A DNA stretch of 64,000 nt from Hydrogenophaga palleronii NBRC 102513 (GTDB taxonomy: Bacteria > Pseudomonadota > Gammaproteobacteria > Burkholderiales > Burkholderiaceae_C): the NCBI RefSeq assembly GCF_001571225.1, contig NZ_BCTJ01000015.1:1-64000 (forward strand), written 5' to 3'. Position numbers and translations under genes: made by a program. Positions within the stretch are counted from its first letter, which is position 1; every line of letters begins with the position of its first letter. The notes under the pieces are model-generated. The model did not search any database. It worked only from the letters and a program-made list of their open reading frames with translations, and had not been told where the DNA came from. This document shows positions 26,942-34,645 of the stretch, piece after piece.

Positions 26942-27772
26942 ATGGCCACCGAGAAAACCACCGACGACCGCTACACCGTTCCCGCGCTCATGCGCGGCCT
27001 GCAGCTGTTGATGCTCTTCAAGCGCGACGAGCGTGAACTCACCGGCGCGGAAATTTCGCGCCGGCTCGAGCTGCCACGCGCCTCGGTGTTCCGCATGCTG
27101 CAGACCCTGGAGCAAGGGGGCTTCGTCGAACGCGTGGGCGACGGCGCCAGCTACAAGCTCGGCCTGGCGGTGTTGCGCCTGGGCTTCGAGTTCCTGGCGT
27201 CCATGGAGCTCACCGAACACGGCCGCCCGGTCATCGAAGCGCTGCGCGACGCGTGCGGCTACTCGGCCCACGTGGTGGTGCGCGACGGCCGCGAAGCGGT
27301 GTTCATCGCCAAGGTGGCCGGCCGCAGCGCCCTCTTCCATTCCATCCAGGTCGGCGCGCGCCTGCCGGCCCACGCCACCGTGCTCGGCCGCCTGCTGCTG
27401 TCTGACCTCGACCTCGCCGCCCTGCGCAAGCTCTACCCCGAAGCCACGCTGCCCAGCTACACGCCGCGCACGCCGGCCACCGTCGAACAGCTCAAGCTGC
27501 TGATCGACGAAGACCGCGCCCGCGGCTACGCCGTGAGCCAGGGTGGCTTCGAAACCGGCATCTCCACCATCGCCGCGCCCGTCTTCAACGACCAGGGCGA
27601 GGTGGCGGCGGCGGTGAGCATCACCGTGCCGGCGCAGCAAGTGCAGCCGGACGAACTCGAAACCCTGGTCCAACACGTCCGTGAGGCGGCCGACCGGCTC
27701 ACGGCCCGCATCCGCCACACGCCCGAACGCGGCGGCTGGCAAACCAAACCAACCGAGAAAAACACCGCATGA
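26942..27772 (+). CDS. IclR-family transcriptional regulator
   Basis: A 276-residue regulator of catabolic genes. The N-terminal winged helix is seen in ALMRGLQLLMLFKRDERELT and GAEISRRLELPRASVFRMLQ, the linker in TLEQGGFVERVGDGASYKLG, and the C-terminal ligand domain in ARLPAHATVLGRLLLSDLDL and GYAVSQGGFETGISTIAAPV. ATG 26942 follows AAGGA. Its stop overlaps the start of the TPP-enzyme gene (ATGA at 27769-27772), so it is made together with the pathway. Candidate sites of IclR type stand at 21609-21624 and 54819-54834. Confidence 0.9.
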   Translation: MATEKTTDDRYTVPALMRGLQLLMLFKRDERELTGAEISRRLELPRASVFRMLQTLEQGGFVERVGDGASYKLGLAVLRLGFEFLASMELTEHGRPVIEALRDACGYSAHVVVRDGREAVFIAKVAGRSALFHSIQVGARLPAHATVLGRLLLSDLDLAALRKLYPEATLPSYTPRTPATVEQLKLLIDEDRARGYAVSQGGFETGISTIAAPVFNDQGEVAAAVSITVPAQQVQPDELETLVQHVREAADRLTARIRHTPERGGWQTKPTEKNTA

Positions 27773-29442
27773 CCTCGACACACAAACGCATCACCGTGGG
27801 TGAACTCGCCGCCCGCTTCCTGGAGCAGTGCGGCGTGCGCGCCGCCTTTGGCGTCATCTCCATCCACAACATGCCGATCCTGGACGCGTTCCACACGCGC
27901 CAGAAAATCCGCTTCGTCTCGGCGCGCGGTGAGGCAGGTGCCTGCAACATGGCCGACGCGTATGCGCGGGTCAGCGGCACCCTGGGCGTTTGTGTCACCA
28001 GCACCGGCACGGGCTGCGGCAACGCGGCGGGCGCGATGGTCGAAGCCATCACCGCCGGCACACCACTGCTGCACCTCACCGGGCAGATCGAATCCCCCTT
28101 CCTCGACCGCGACCTGGGCTACATCCACGAGCACCCGGCGCAACTGGCCATGCTCAAGGCAGTCGGCAAGGATGCCTTCCGCATCCGCAACCCCGAGACC
28201 GCCCTGGCCACGCTGCGCGAGGCCGTGCGCCTGGCGCAGACGCCGCCCTGCGGCCCGGTGAGCATCGAGATCCCCATCGACGTGCAGAAGATGACGCTGG
28301 ACCTGCCGGCCGATCTGTCGCCGCTGGCCGTGCCGGCTGTGTTGCCGAACCTGGCCACCGTGGACCAGCTGGCCGAGCGCCTGCTGAGCGCCAAGCGCCC
28401 GCTGCTGTGGCTCGGTGGCGGCGCACGCGGCGCCAGCGCCGCGGCGCAGCGCTTCGTGAAGATGGGCTGGGCCGTGGTGTCGTCGGTGCAAGGCCGCGGC
28501 ATCGTGCCCGAAGACCACCCCGCCACCCTGGGCTCGTACAACCTGCAGAAACCGGCCGAAGAGTTCTACGAAACCGTGGACGCTTTCCTCGCCGTGGGCA
28601 CGCGCCTGCGCAGCAACGAAACGCTGAACTACAAACTGCGGCTGCCGGCCACGCGCTACCGCATCGACGCCAACCCGCTGGCCGAGAACCGCGGCTACAC
28701 CAGCGAGCTGTTCGTGCACGGCGATGCCGAGGCCACACTCAACGCGCTGGCCGACCGCCTCGAAGGCCGCCTGCAGATCGACCCGCAACTGGCTGCCGAC
28801 GTGAAGCGCACGCGCGCCGAAGCCGCAGCGCTGGTGGATGGCACGCTGGGCCAGTACGCCAAGCTCAAGAACGCGCTGGGCGAAGTGGTCGGCAAAGACC
28901 TCTGGTGGGTGCGTGACATCACGCTCTCCAACAGCATGTGGGGCAACCGTGCCCCGGTGCTGGACCACCCGCGCGCCGGCGTGCACGCCCTGGGCGGCGG
29001 CATCGGCCAGGGCCTGGCCATGGGCGTGGGCGCGGCCGTGGCCGATACCGAGCACGCGCTGGGCCGCCGCACCATCTCGCTCTGCGGCGACGGTGGCTTC
29101 ATGCTCAACGTGGGTGAACTCGCCTGCGCAGCGCAAGAGAAAGCCAACGTGGTGTTCATCGTCATGAACGACCAGCGTTATGGCGTGATCAAGAACATCC
29201 AGGACGACATCTACGGCAGCCGCCACGCCTACGTGGAACTGCACACCCCCGACTTCGCGCAGCTCTGCGCCAGCCTGCAGGTGCCGCACTTCAAGCTGGG
29301 CACCCCGGCCGCCACGCGCGAGACGCTCGAGAAGGCCCTCGCACCGGCCAACGGCCCGGTGGTGGTGGAGGTGGACATGGAGGCCTGGGGCGCGTTCGCC
29401 GTCAAGTTCGCCGGCCCGCCGAAGAAGAAGGAAGAGGCATGA
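27769..29442 (+). CDS. Thiamine-diphosphate-dependent enzyme, acetolactate-synthase-like
   Basis: A 557-residue TPP enzyme with the usual three domains. The N-terminal PYR domain has RFVSARGEAGACNMADAYAR, whose Glu activates the thiazolium, and VTSTGTGCGNAAGAMVEA. The central domain begins near residue 190, and the C-terminal PP domain carries ISLCGDGGFMLNVGELACAA and NVVFIVMNDQRYGVIKN (the GDG...N metal-binding motif). Such proteins are annotated as acetolactate synthase, but length and context also fit a 2-oxo-acid decarboxylase. It overlaps iclR and, by ATGA, the aspartate-dehydrogenase-like gene. The aldehyde dehydrogenase downstream favours an aldehyde product (inference). Confidence 0.85.
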   Translation: MTSTHKRITVGELAARFLEQCGVRAAFGVISIHNMPILDAFHTRQKIRFVSARGEAGACNMADAYARVSGTLGVCVTSTGTGCGNAAGAMVEAITAGTPLLHLTGQIESPFLDRDLGYIHEHPAQLAMLKAVGKDAFRIRNPETALATLREAVRLAQTPPCGPVSIEIPIDVQKMTLDLPADLSPLAVPAVLPNLATVDQLAERLLSAKRPLLWLGGGARGASAAAQRFVKMGWAVVSSVQGRGIVPEDHPATLGSYNLQKPAEEFYETVDAFLAVGTRLRSNETLNYKLRLPATRYRIDANPLAENRGYTSELFVHGDAEATLNALADRLEGRLQIDPQLAADVKRTRAEAAALVDGTLGQYAKLKNALGEVVGKDLWWVRDITLSNSMWGNRAPVLDHPRAGVHALGGGIGQGLAMGVGAAVADTEHALGRRTISLCGDGGFMLNVGELACAAQEKANVVFIVMNDQRYGVIKNIQDDIYGSRHAYVELHTPDFAQLCASLQVPHFKLGTPAATRETLEKALAPANGPVVVEVDMEAWGAFAVKFAGPPKKKEEA

Positions 29443-29468
29443 GCATGAGCATGAGCATGAGCATGAGC
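29439..29468 (+). repeat. Five tandem ATGAGC units at a gene start
   Basis: ATGAGC is repeated five times exactly at the 5' end of the aspartate-dehydrogenase-like gene, giving Met-Ser five times and five in-frame ATG codons. The purine-rich AAGAAGGAAGAGG just upstream is a strong ribosome binding site for the first. Confidence 0.95.
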
Positions 29469-30257
29469 ATCCAGCAGGTCACGCTCATTGGCTGCGGCGC
29501 CATCGGCCGCACCCTGATCGCCCGCATGGCCGACCATCCCACGGTGCGCATCACGCACGTGGTGGTGTCCAGCGGCCACACCGCCGAATGCCAGGCCGCC
29601 ATTGGCAGTGGCGTGACCGTCTGCACCGAGGTGCCGCCCGAGACCACCCTGCTGGTGGAGGCCGCCGGCCACGGCGCGATCACCGACCACGTGTTGCCCG
29701 CACTGGCGCGTGGCGTCGAATGCGCGGTGCTGTCCATCGGCGCGCTGTCGGAAAACGGCCTGCCCGAGCAACTGGCCGACGCAGCCCAGCGCGGCGGCAC
29801 GCGCGTGCACCTGCTCGCCGGCGCCATCGGTGGCATCGACGCCATCGCGTCCGCCCGCCTGGCCGGCCTGGACAGCGTGACCTACACCGGCCGCAAGCCG
29901 CCCGAAGGCTGGCGCGGCAGCCCGGCCGAACAGGTGACCAACCTGGACGCGATCACCGAGCCCACCGTGATCCTCGAAGCCACGGCGCGCGAAGCAGCGA
30001 ACCTGTACCCGAAGAACGCCAACGTGGCGGCCACCGTGTCGCTCGCGGGCCTCGGCCTGGACGCCACGCGCGTGCGCCTGATCGCCGACCCGACCGTGAC
30101 CGAGAACATCCACGAGATCGAGGTGCGCGGCGCCTTTGGCGAGATGCACATCACCATGCGCGGCAAACCCTTGCCCGACAACCCCAAGACCTCGGCCTTG
30201 ACCGTGTTGTCCGCGCTGCGTTTCCTGCACAACCGCACCGCCCCGGTGACGATATGA
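29439..30257 (+). CDS. Aspartate dehydrogenase-like NAD(P) oxidoreductase
   Basis: A 272-residue protein of the NadX/DUF108 family, which interconverts L-aspartate and iminoaspartate or oxaloacetate plus ammonia. The Rossmann motif is VTLIGCGAIGRTLIARMADH. The catalytic-domain signatures are LLAGAIGGIDAIASARLAGL, ANVAATVSLAGLGLDATRVR and PTVTENIHEIEVRGAFGEMH, with the C-terminal NPKTSALTVLSALRFL. The N-terminus is (Met-Ser)5 from a hexanucleotide repeat, so the true start is not fixed. In this cluster the natural substrate may be another amino acid or amine; released imine could be cleaned up by the RidA-like proteins nearby (inference). Confidence 0.87.
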   Translation: MSMSMSMSMSIQQVTLIGCGAIGRTLIARMADHPTVRITHVVVSSGHTAECQAAIGSGVTVCTEVPPETTLLVEAAGHGAITDHVLPALARGVECAVLSIGALSENGLPEQLADAAQRGGTRVHLLAGAIGGIDAIASARLAGLDSVTYTGRKPPEGWRGSPAEQVTNLDAITEPTVILEATAREAANLYPKNANVAATVSLAGLGLDATRVRLIADPTVTENIHEIEVRGAFGEMHITMRGKPLPDNPKTSALTVLSALRFLHNRTAPVTI

Positions 30258-30360
30258 CGCCCACCCCCGCGCCGCGCCTGCAGCGCGTCAGCCCCTCAAG
30301 GGCGCGGCGTCCCGGGCCGGCGTAGCCGGACCCTCGACGCCCCTGGACCTGCAACCCTTC
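30258..30360. repeat. Dispersed intergenic repeat copy
   Basis: CCCCCGCGCCGCGCCTGCAGC, GCGTCAGCCCCTCAAGGGCG, then GGCGTCCCGGGCCGGCGTAGCCGG, ACCCTCGACGCCCCTGGACCT. The order and the closing CTGGA match the other copies. Paired GGCGTC and GACGCC flank the GCCGG hairpin. Confidence 0.65.
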
Positions 30361-30382
30361 GCGCCGACCACGGAGACTCCAC

Positions 30383-31855
30383 ATGACAGAACAACTCAAA
30401 AGCTTCATCGCAGGCCAATGGCGCGATGCCTCCGGCCCCGAATACACCACCGAATACCCGCACGACGGCAGCACCGTCGCGCGCCTGCACGCGGCCACCG
30501 CCGCCGATGTGGACGAGGCCGTGCAAGCAGCCGAGCGCGCGCGCATGCAGCCTTCGTGGGCCAAACTCAAGCACCACGAGCGCGCCGGCATCCTCTACCG
30601 CATCGCCAACGGCATCCGCGAACGCAGCGAAGAACTCGCCCAGCTGCAACGCCTGGACAACGGCAAACCCATCAAGGAATGCCGCGCCCTGGTGGCCAGC
30701 GCCGCCGGCACCTTCCAGTTCTTTGGCGCCGCCGCCGAAACCTGGGAAGACACCATCACCCCCTCGCGCGGCGACTTCCTCTCGATGAGCGTGCACGAGC
30801 CGCTTGGCGTCGTCGGCGCCATCACGCCCTGGAACTCGCCCATTGCCAGCGAAGCCCAGAAGCTCGCGCCGGCCCTGGCCGCCGGTTGCGCCATGGTGTT
30901 CAAACCGGCCGAAATCACGCCGCGCATGGCGCTCGAACTGGCGAAGATCGCGCAGCAGGCCGGTGTGCCCGACGGCATCATCAGCGTGTTGCCGGGCAAG
31001 GGCAGCATCGTCGGTGACGCGCTGGTGAAGCACCCGCTGATCAAACGCATCGCCTTCACCGGCGGCACCACCGTGGGCATGGGCATCCAGCGCCTGGCGG
31101 CCGAGAAGCTGATGCCGACCTCGCTGGAGCTGGGTGGCAAGTCGCCCACCATCGTCATGCCCGATGCCGACCTGGACCACGCCGTGGCCGGTGTGCTCTA
31201 CGGCATCTTCAGTTCGTCGGGTGAGTCGTGCATTGCCGGCTCGCGCGCCTTCGTGCACGAGAGCGTGTACGACGAATTCAAGGCCCGCCTGCTCGAAGGT
31301 GTGAAGAAGCTGCGCGTGGGCGACCCGTCGAAGGAAGAGACGCAGATGGGCCCGCTGGTGAACCTGGGCCACCGCGCCTCGGTGGAGAAGTACGTGCAGA
31401 TGGGCCGCGACGAAGGCGGCACGGTGCTGTGCGGCGGCGAGCGTCCCACCGGCAGCTTCTTTGATGGTGGCAGCTACTACCTGCCGACCATCTTCGAAGG
31501 CCTGCCCAACAGCGCACGCATGTGCCAGGAGGAGATCTTCGGCCCGGTGCTGGCGCTGCTGCCCTGGAAGGACGAAGACGACCTGATCGCGCAGTGCAAC
31601 GACAACATGTTCGGCCTGGCCTCGGGCATCTGGACGCGCGACTTCAAGAGCGCCTGGCGCATCGGCCGCGCGCTGCAGACCGGCACGGTGTGGATCAACA
31701 CCTACAAGGTTTTCTCCATCAGCACACCGTTCACCGGCGTGAAGATGAGCGGCTACGGCCAGGAGAAGGGCCGCCTCGGCATTCTTGAATACACCAGCCA
31801 GAAGAGTTTCTATTGGGGCTTGAACGAGTCGCCCATGCCCTGGGCTGCCAGCTGA
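30383..31855 (+). CDS. Aldehyde dehydrogenase
   Basis: NAD(P)-dependent aldehyde dehydrogenase of 490 residues, normal length. Visible motifs: VGAITPWNSPIASEAQKLAP with the catalytic Asn, FKPAEITP, FTGGTTVGMGIQRLA, LELGGKSPTIVMPDAD with the general-base Glu, and SSGESCIAGSRAFVHESVYD with the nucleophilic Cys, then QEEIFGPVLALLPW. The family oxidises aldehydes to acids. Downstream of the TPP enzyme it would finish the conversion of an aldehyde to a carboxylate (inference). GGAGA lies before ATG 30383. Confidence 0.92.
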   Translation: MTEQLKSFIAGQWRDASGPEYTTEYPHDGSTVARLHAATAADVDEAVQAAERARMQPSWAKLKHHERAGILYRIANGIRERSEELAQLQRLDNGKPIKECRALVASAAGTFQFFGAAAETWEDTITPSRGDFLSMSVHEPLGVVGAITPWNSPIASEAQKLAPALAAGCAMVFKPAEITPRMALELAKIAQQAGVPDGIISVLPGKGSIVGDALVKHPLIKRIAFTGGTTVGMGIQRLAAEKLMPTSLELGGKSPTIVMPDADLDHAVAGVLYGIFSSSGESCIAGSRAFVHESVYDEFKARLLEGVKKLRVGDPSKEETQMGPLVNLGHRASVEKYVQMGRDEGGTVLCGGERPTGSFFDGGSYYLPTIFEGLPNSARMCQEEIFGPVLALLPWKDEDDLIAQCNDNMFGLASGIWTRDFKSAWRIGRALQTGTVWINTYKVFSISTPFTGVKMSGYGQEKGRLGILEYTSQKSFYWGLNESPMPWAAS

Positions 31856-31896
31856 TTTCCGATTTCCGTTTCCCCAACCTGCAACCTCCGCTCGAC

Positions 31897-32883
31897 ATGA
31901 CTTCCCGTCGCACCCTCATCGCCCTTGCCTCCCTGCTCGCCTTCGTGGGCACCACCGCCCACGCCCAGAGCGCCGCCGAGAAGCAACTGGCTTCCGACAA
32001 GTTCACGCTGGTCGCGCCCTTCCCCGCCGGTGGCCCCATCGACATCCTGGCGCGCGTGCTGGCCGACGGCCTGGGCAAGCGCTACAACCAGATTGCCGTG
32101 GTCGACAACGCCCCGGGCGCGGCCGGCAACATCGGCATGGACCGCGTCAAGCGGGCCAAGGGCGACGGCCACACGCTGCTGGTAATTCCGGCCGGCAACC
32201 TCACCATCAACCCCACGCTGATGCCGAAGTTCCCCTTCGACATCCAGAAGGACTTCGTGCCCGTGGCCATGCTGGCCACCACGCCCAACGTGATCGTGAC
32301 CAGCGCGAAAACCGGCATCAAGACCGTGGCCGAACTCGTGGCGCAAGCCAAGGCCAAGCCGAACACCTTGTCGTACGCCTCGCCCGGCGTGGGCAGCGGC
32401 CTGCACCTTGCGGGTGAGCTGTTCAAGTCGCAAGCCGACGTGGACATCCTGCACATCGCCTACAAAGGCACGCCGCCGGCCATCAACGACGTGCTCGGCG
32501 GCATCGTGCCGCTGACCTTCAGCAACCTGCCCACGGTGCTGCCGCACATCCGCAGCGGCAAGCTGGTGGCCCTGGCCCTCACCGACAGCAAGCGCACGCC
32601 CACCGCCCCCGAGATCCCGACGCTGGCCGAAGCCGGTGTTCCGGGCGTGGTGGTGCCGTCGTGGTACGGCCTGCTCGCACCCGCCGGCACGCCGGCCGAC
32701 GTGGCCGAACAACTGGCCAAGGACGTGGCCGAGGTCCTGGCCCAGCCGGCCGTGACTGAACAGCTCAAGGGCCTGGGCCTGAGCGCCTGGGACATCCGCA
32801 CCTCGGCTTTCGACAAGCACATCCGCGACGAAACCGCGCGCTGGGCCAAGGTCATCAAAGACCGTAACATCACGGTGGAGTGA
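31897..32883 (+). CDS. Bug/TctC-type periplasmic solute receptor
   Basis: Extracytoplasmic receptor of the tripartite tricarboxylate transporter (Bug) family, 328 residues. Signal peptide LIALASLLAFVGTTAHAQSA, then FTLVAPFPAGGPIDILARVL, ANLTINPTL-like loop (GNLTINPTLMPKFPFDIQKD), LSYASPGVGSGLHLAGELFK and DILHIAYKGTPPAINDVLGG, the two lips that hold a carboxylate-bearing ligand. ATG 31897 is preferred; the frame is open to 31813 but that part lies inside the aldehyde dehydrogenase gene. No TctA/TctB membrane genes are in the window. Confidence 0.9.
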   Translation: MTSRRTLIALASLLAFVGTTAHAQSAAEKQLASDKFTLVAPFPAGGPIDILARVLADGLGKRYNQIAVVDNAPGAAGNIGMDRVKRAKGDGHTLLVIPAGNLTINPTLMPKFPFDIQKDFVPVAMLATTPNVIVTSAKTGIKTVAELVAQAKAKPNTLSYASPGVGSGLHLAGELFKSQADVDILHIAYKGTPPAINDVLGGIVPLTFSNLPTVLPHIRSGKLVALALTDSKRTPTAPEIPTLAEAGVPGVVVPSWYGLLAPAGTPADVAEQLAKDVAEVLAQPAVTEQLKGLGLSAWDIRTSAFDKHIRDETARWAKVIKDRNITVE

Positions 32884-32890
32884 GGCAAGC

Positions 32891-33211
32891 ATGAGCGACG
32901 CCAACGTGCTGATCACCATCGTGCTCAAGCACCACGCCGGCCTCACGCTGGACGACGTGCAGGCGAAGCTCAAGGCCAGCGGCTGGTGGGAGCGTTTTCC
33001 GGTAGAGGGCACGCGCGTGGTGTCGTGGACCGTGGCCATGGGCCTGGGCCAGATCGTCACGCTGGAAGTGCCGCCGCACCTGCTCGGCCGCGTCAACCTG
33101 GAGCTGGAGCGCTCGGCCTGGGGCGTGTTCAGCACCGAGTGTTACCCCACCTACGATTTCGTGCCGGTGCGTGAGCGCATCCAGGAACGTGTGCGGCAAG
33201 GCGGCCAGTGA
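32891..33211 (+). CDS. Uncharacterised 106-aa cytoplasmic protein
   Basis: A 106-residue soluble protein with no family I can name. MSDANVLITIVLKHHAGLTL is followed by an amphipathic helix (DDVQAKLKASGWWERFPVEG) and strands (VVSWTVAMGLGQIVTLEVPP), with a conserved-looking TECYPTYDFVPVRERIQER near the end. The alternation of strand and helix resembles a small alpha/beta-barrel dimer (muconolactone-isomerase or ABM-like), but this is only a guess. It starts 7 bp after the Bug gene and its TGA overlaps the RidA start by one base, so it belongs to the pathway operon. Confidence 0.7.
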   Translation: MSDANVLITIVLKHHAGLTLDDVQAKLKASGWWERFPVEGTRVVSWTVAMGLGQIVTLEVPPHLLGRVNLELERSAWGVFSTECYPTYDFVPVRERIQERVRQGGQ

Positions 33212-33630
33212 TGACAGCCGCCGAAAAAATCCACGCACCCCAGGTGCCCGACCTGCCCACCGCAAGCTGGACCAACGGCTACCGCATCGGGCATGAGGTG
33301 GTGATGTCGGGCATGACCGGCCACCCCGCCACGCGCGAGGCCGCCGCGCGCGGCGAAGCGCTCGGCGCCTACGAGCAGACGCTGGTGGTGCTGCAGAAAC
33401 TCGAAGCGCTGGTGGTGGCCGCGGGCGGCCATCGGCACAACCTCATCAAGACCGTGGTCTACCTGACCGACATCGCCGACAAGGACGACGTGGGCCGCGC
33501 GCGGCGCGATTTCTTTGGCGCGCACACGCCCTGCTCCACCCTCGTGGCCGTGCAGGCCCTTGTGTTCCCCGAGCTGCGCGTGGAGATCGACGCGTGGGCG
33601 CGGCTCGACGTGGACCTGCGCGAGGCTTGA
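33211..33630 (+). CDS. RidA-family (YjgF/YER057c) protein
   Basis: A 139-residue member of the Rid superfamily. RidA proper hydrolyses 2-aminoacrylate and other reactive imines to 2-keto acids. Seen here: VVMSGMTGHPATREAAARGE, YEQTLVVLQKLEALVVAAGG, IKTVVYLTDIADKDDVGRAR and CSTLVAVQALVFPELRVEID. In the C-terminal motif the Arg of RidA (R105 in E. coli) is not obvious (PCSTLVAV instead of PARS-x-V), so it may be one of the Rid subgroups without imine deaminase activity. ATG 33211 overlaps the previous stop. Confidence 0.85.
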   Translation: MTAAEKIHAPQVPDLPTASWTNGYRIGHEVVMSGMTGHPATREAAARGEALGAYEQTLVVLQKLEALVVAAGGHRHNLIKTVVYLTDIADKDDVGRARRDFFGAHTPCSTLVAVQALVFPELRVEIDAWARLDVDLREA

Positions 33631-33633
33631 CAT

Positions 33634-33770
33634 GAAGCACCCCCTGCGCCGCTTCGTGCCCGCCCCTTCTTTCGCCAGCGGCGGCAGGCAAACCGAACCC
33701 ACGGCCCGGCCAAGCCGGTGCCGTGCCGCGCCTGGCATGGCGCGCTTTTCACTCGCAATGGAGAACAACT
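33634..33770. repeat. Dispersed intergenic repeat copy
   Basis: CACCCCCTGCGCCGCTTCGTG opens the copy; a divergent middle (CTTTCGCCAGCGGCGGCAGG) is followed by CACGGCCCGGCCAAGCCGG, TGCCGTGCCGCGCCTGGCATGG and TTTTCACTCG. The start and GGCCCGGCCAAGCCGG match the copy at 3055-3185. Confidence 0.6.
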
Positions 33771-33773
33771 GAT

Positions 33774-34553
33774 ATGGACCTGGGCATTGCCGGCAAGAAG
33801 GCGCTCGTGTGTGGCGCGAGTTCGGGGCTGGGCTACGCCTGCGCCGAGGCACTGGTGAAAGACGGCGTGCACGTGGTGATCGTCGCGCGCACCGAAGGCC
33901 CGCTGCGCGAGGCCGCCGAACGCCTGGCCGCGCACGGCGCGGGCACGGTGAACTGGGTGGCGGCCGACGTGACCACCGACGAAGGCCGCGCGCGCATCTT
34001 TGCCGCGCACCCCGATTTCGACATCGTCGTCACCAACGCGGGCGGCCCGCCGCCGGGCGACTTCCGCACCTGGGACCGCGAGACCTGGCACCGCGCGGTG
34101 GACGCCAACATGCTCGCGCCCATCGAACTCATCAAGGCCACGGTGGACGGCATGATGGCGCGCGGCTTCGGCCGCATCATCAACCTCACCTCCAGCGCGG
34201 TGAAGTCGCCCGTGGACGGCCTGGGCCTGTCCACCGGCGCGCGCAGCGGCCTCACCGGCTTCGTGTCGGGCCTGGCGCGCAGCACCGTGGCGCACGGCGT
34301 GACCATCAACAACCTGCTGCCCGGCACCTTCGACACCGCGCGCCTGGCCAGCAACTTTGCCGCCCAGGCCAAGCGCGAAGGCAAAACCGTGGACGAGGTG
34401 CGCAGCGCGCGCCTGGCCAAACACCCGGCCCACCGCGTCGGCCAGCCCAGCGAACTCGGCCACACCTGCGCCTACCTGTGCAGCGTGCACGCGGGCTACA
34501 TCAACGGCCAGAACATCCTGCTCGACGGCGGATCGTTCAGCGGCGTGTTCTGA
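33774..34553 (+). CDS. SDR-family protein with altered active site
   Basis: A 259-residue short-chain dehydrogenase fold: VCGASSGLGYACAEALVKDG (nucleotide motif, residues about 12-30), VAADVTTDEG, VTNAGGPPPGDF (NAG), Asn112 in VDANMLAP and Ser140/141 in IINLTSSAV. The normal Tyr-x-x-x-Lys is missing: LSTGARSGLTGF aligns with Ser153 and Arg157 in their place. Related Burkholderiales SDRs appear to share this pattern (from memory), so it is probably a subfamily trait rather than a mutation. Activity may differ from classical dehydrogenation. ATG 33774 follows GGAGA. Confidence 0.85.
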   Translation: MDLGIAGKKALVCGASSGLGYACAEALVKDGVHVVIVARTEGPLREAAERLAAHGAGTVNWVAADVTTDEGRARIFAAHPDFDIVVTNAGGPPPGDFRTWDRETWHRAVDANMLAPIELIKATVDGMMARGFGRIINLTSSAVKSPVDGLGLSTGARSGLTGFVSGLARSTVAHGVTINNLLPGTFDTARLASNFAAQAKREGKTVDEVRSARLAKHPAHRVGQPSELGHTCAYLCSVHAGYINGQNILLDGGSFSGVF

Positions 34554-34582
34554 GCAGCCAGGCCGCGCCGCCCCCCCCGATT

Positions 34583-34611
34583 GGTTTTTGGTTTTTCGGT
34601 TTTTGGGTTTT
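34583..34611. repeat. Four GGTTTTT-like tandem units
   Basis: TTGGTTTTTGGTTTTTCGGT continues as TTTTGGGTTTT, four imperfect 7-8-bp units, preceded by a C8 run. They lie between the SDR gene and the second Bug gene. On the plus strand the message here would be U and G rich. Confidence 0.7.
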
Positions 34612-34645
34612 CCCCGTCAGTGCAACAACCTAGGAGACATCGAAC

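Noticed and set aside
29439-29468. ATGAGC repeat as a classic on/off phase-variation tract
   Set aside because: The unit is six bases, so changes keep the frame; only tuning of initiation is possible.
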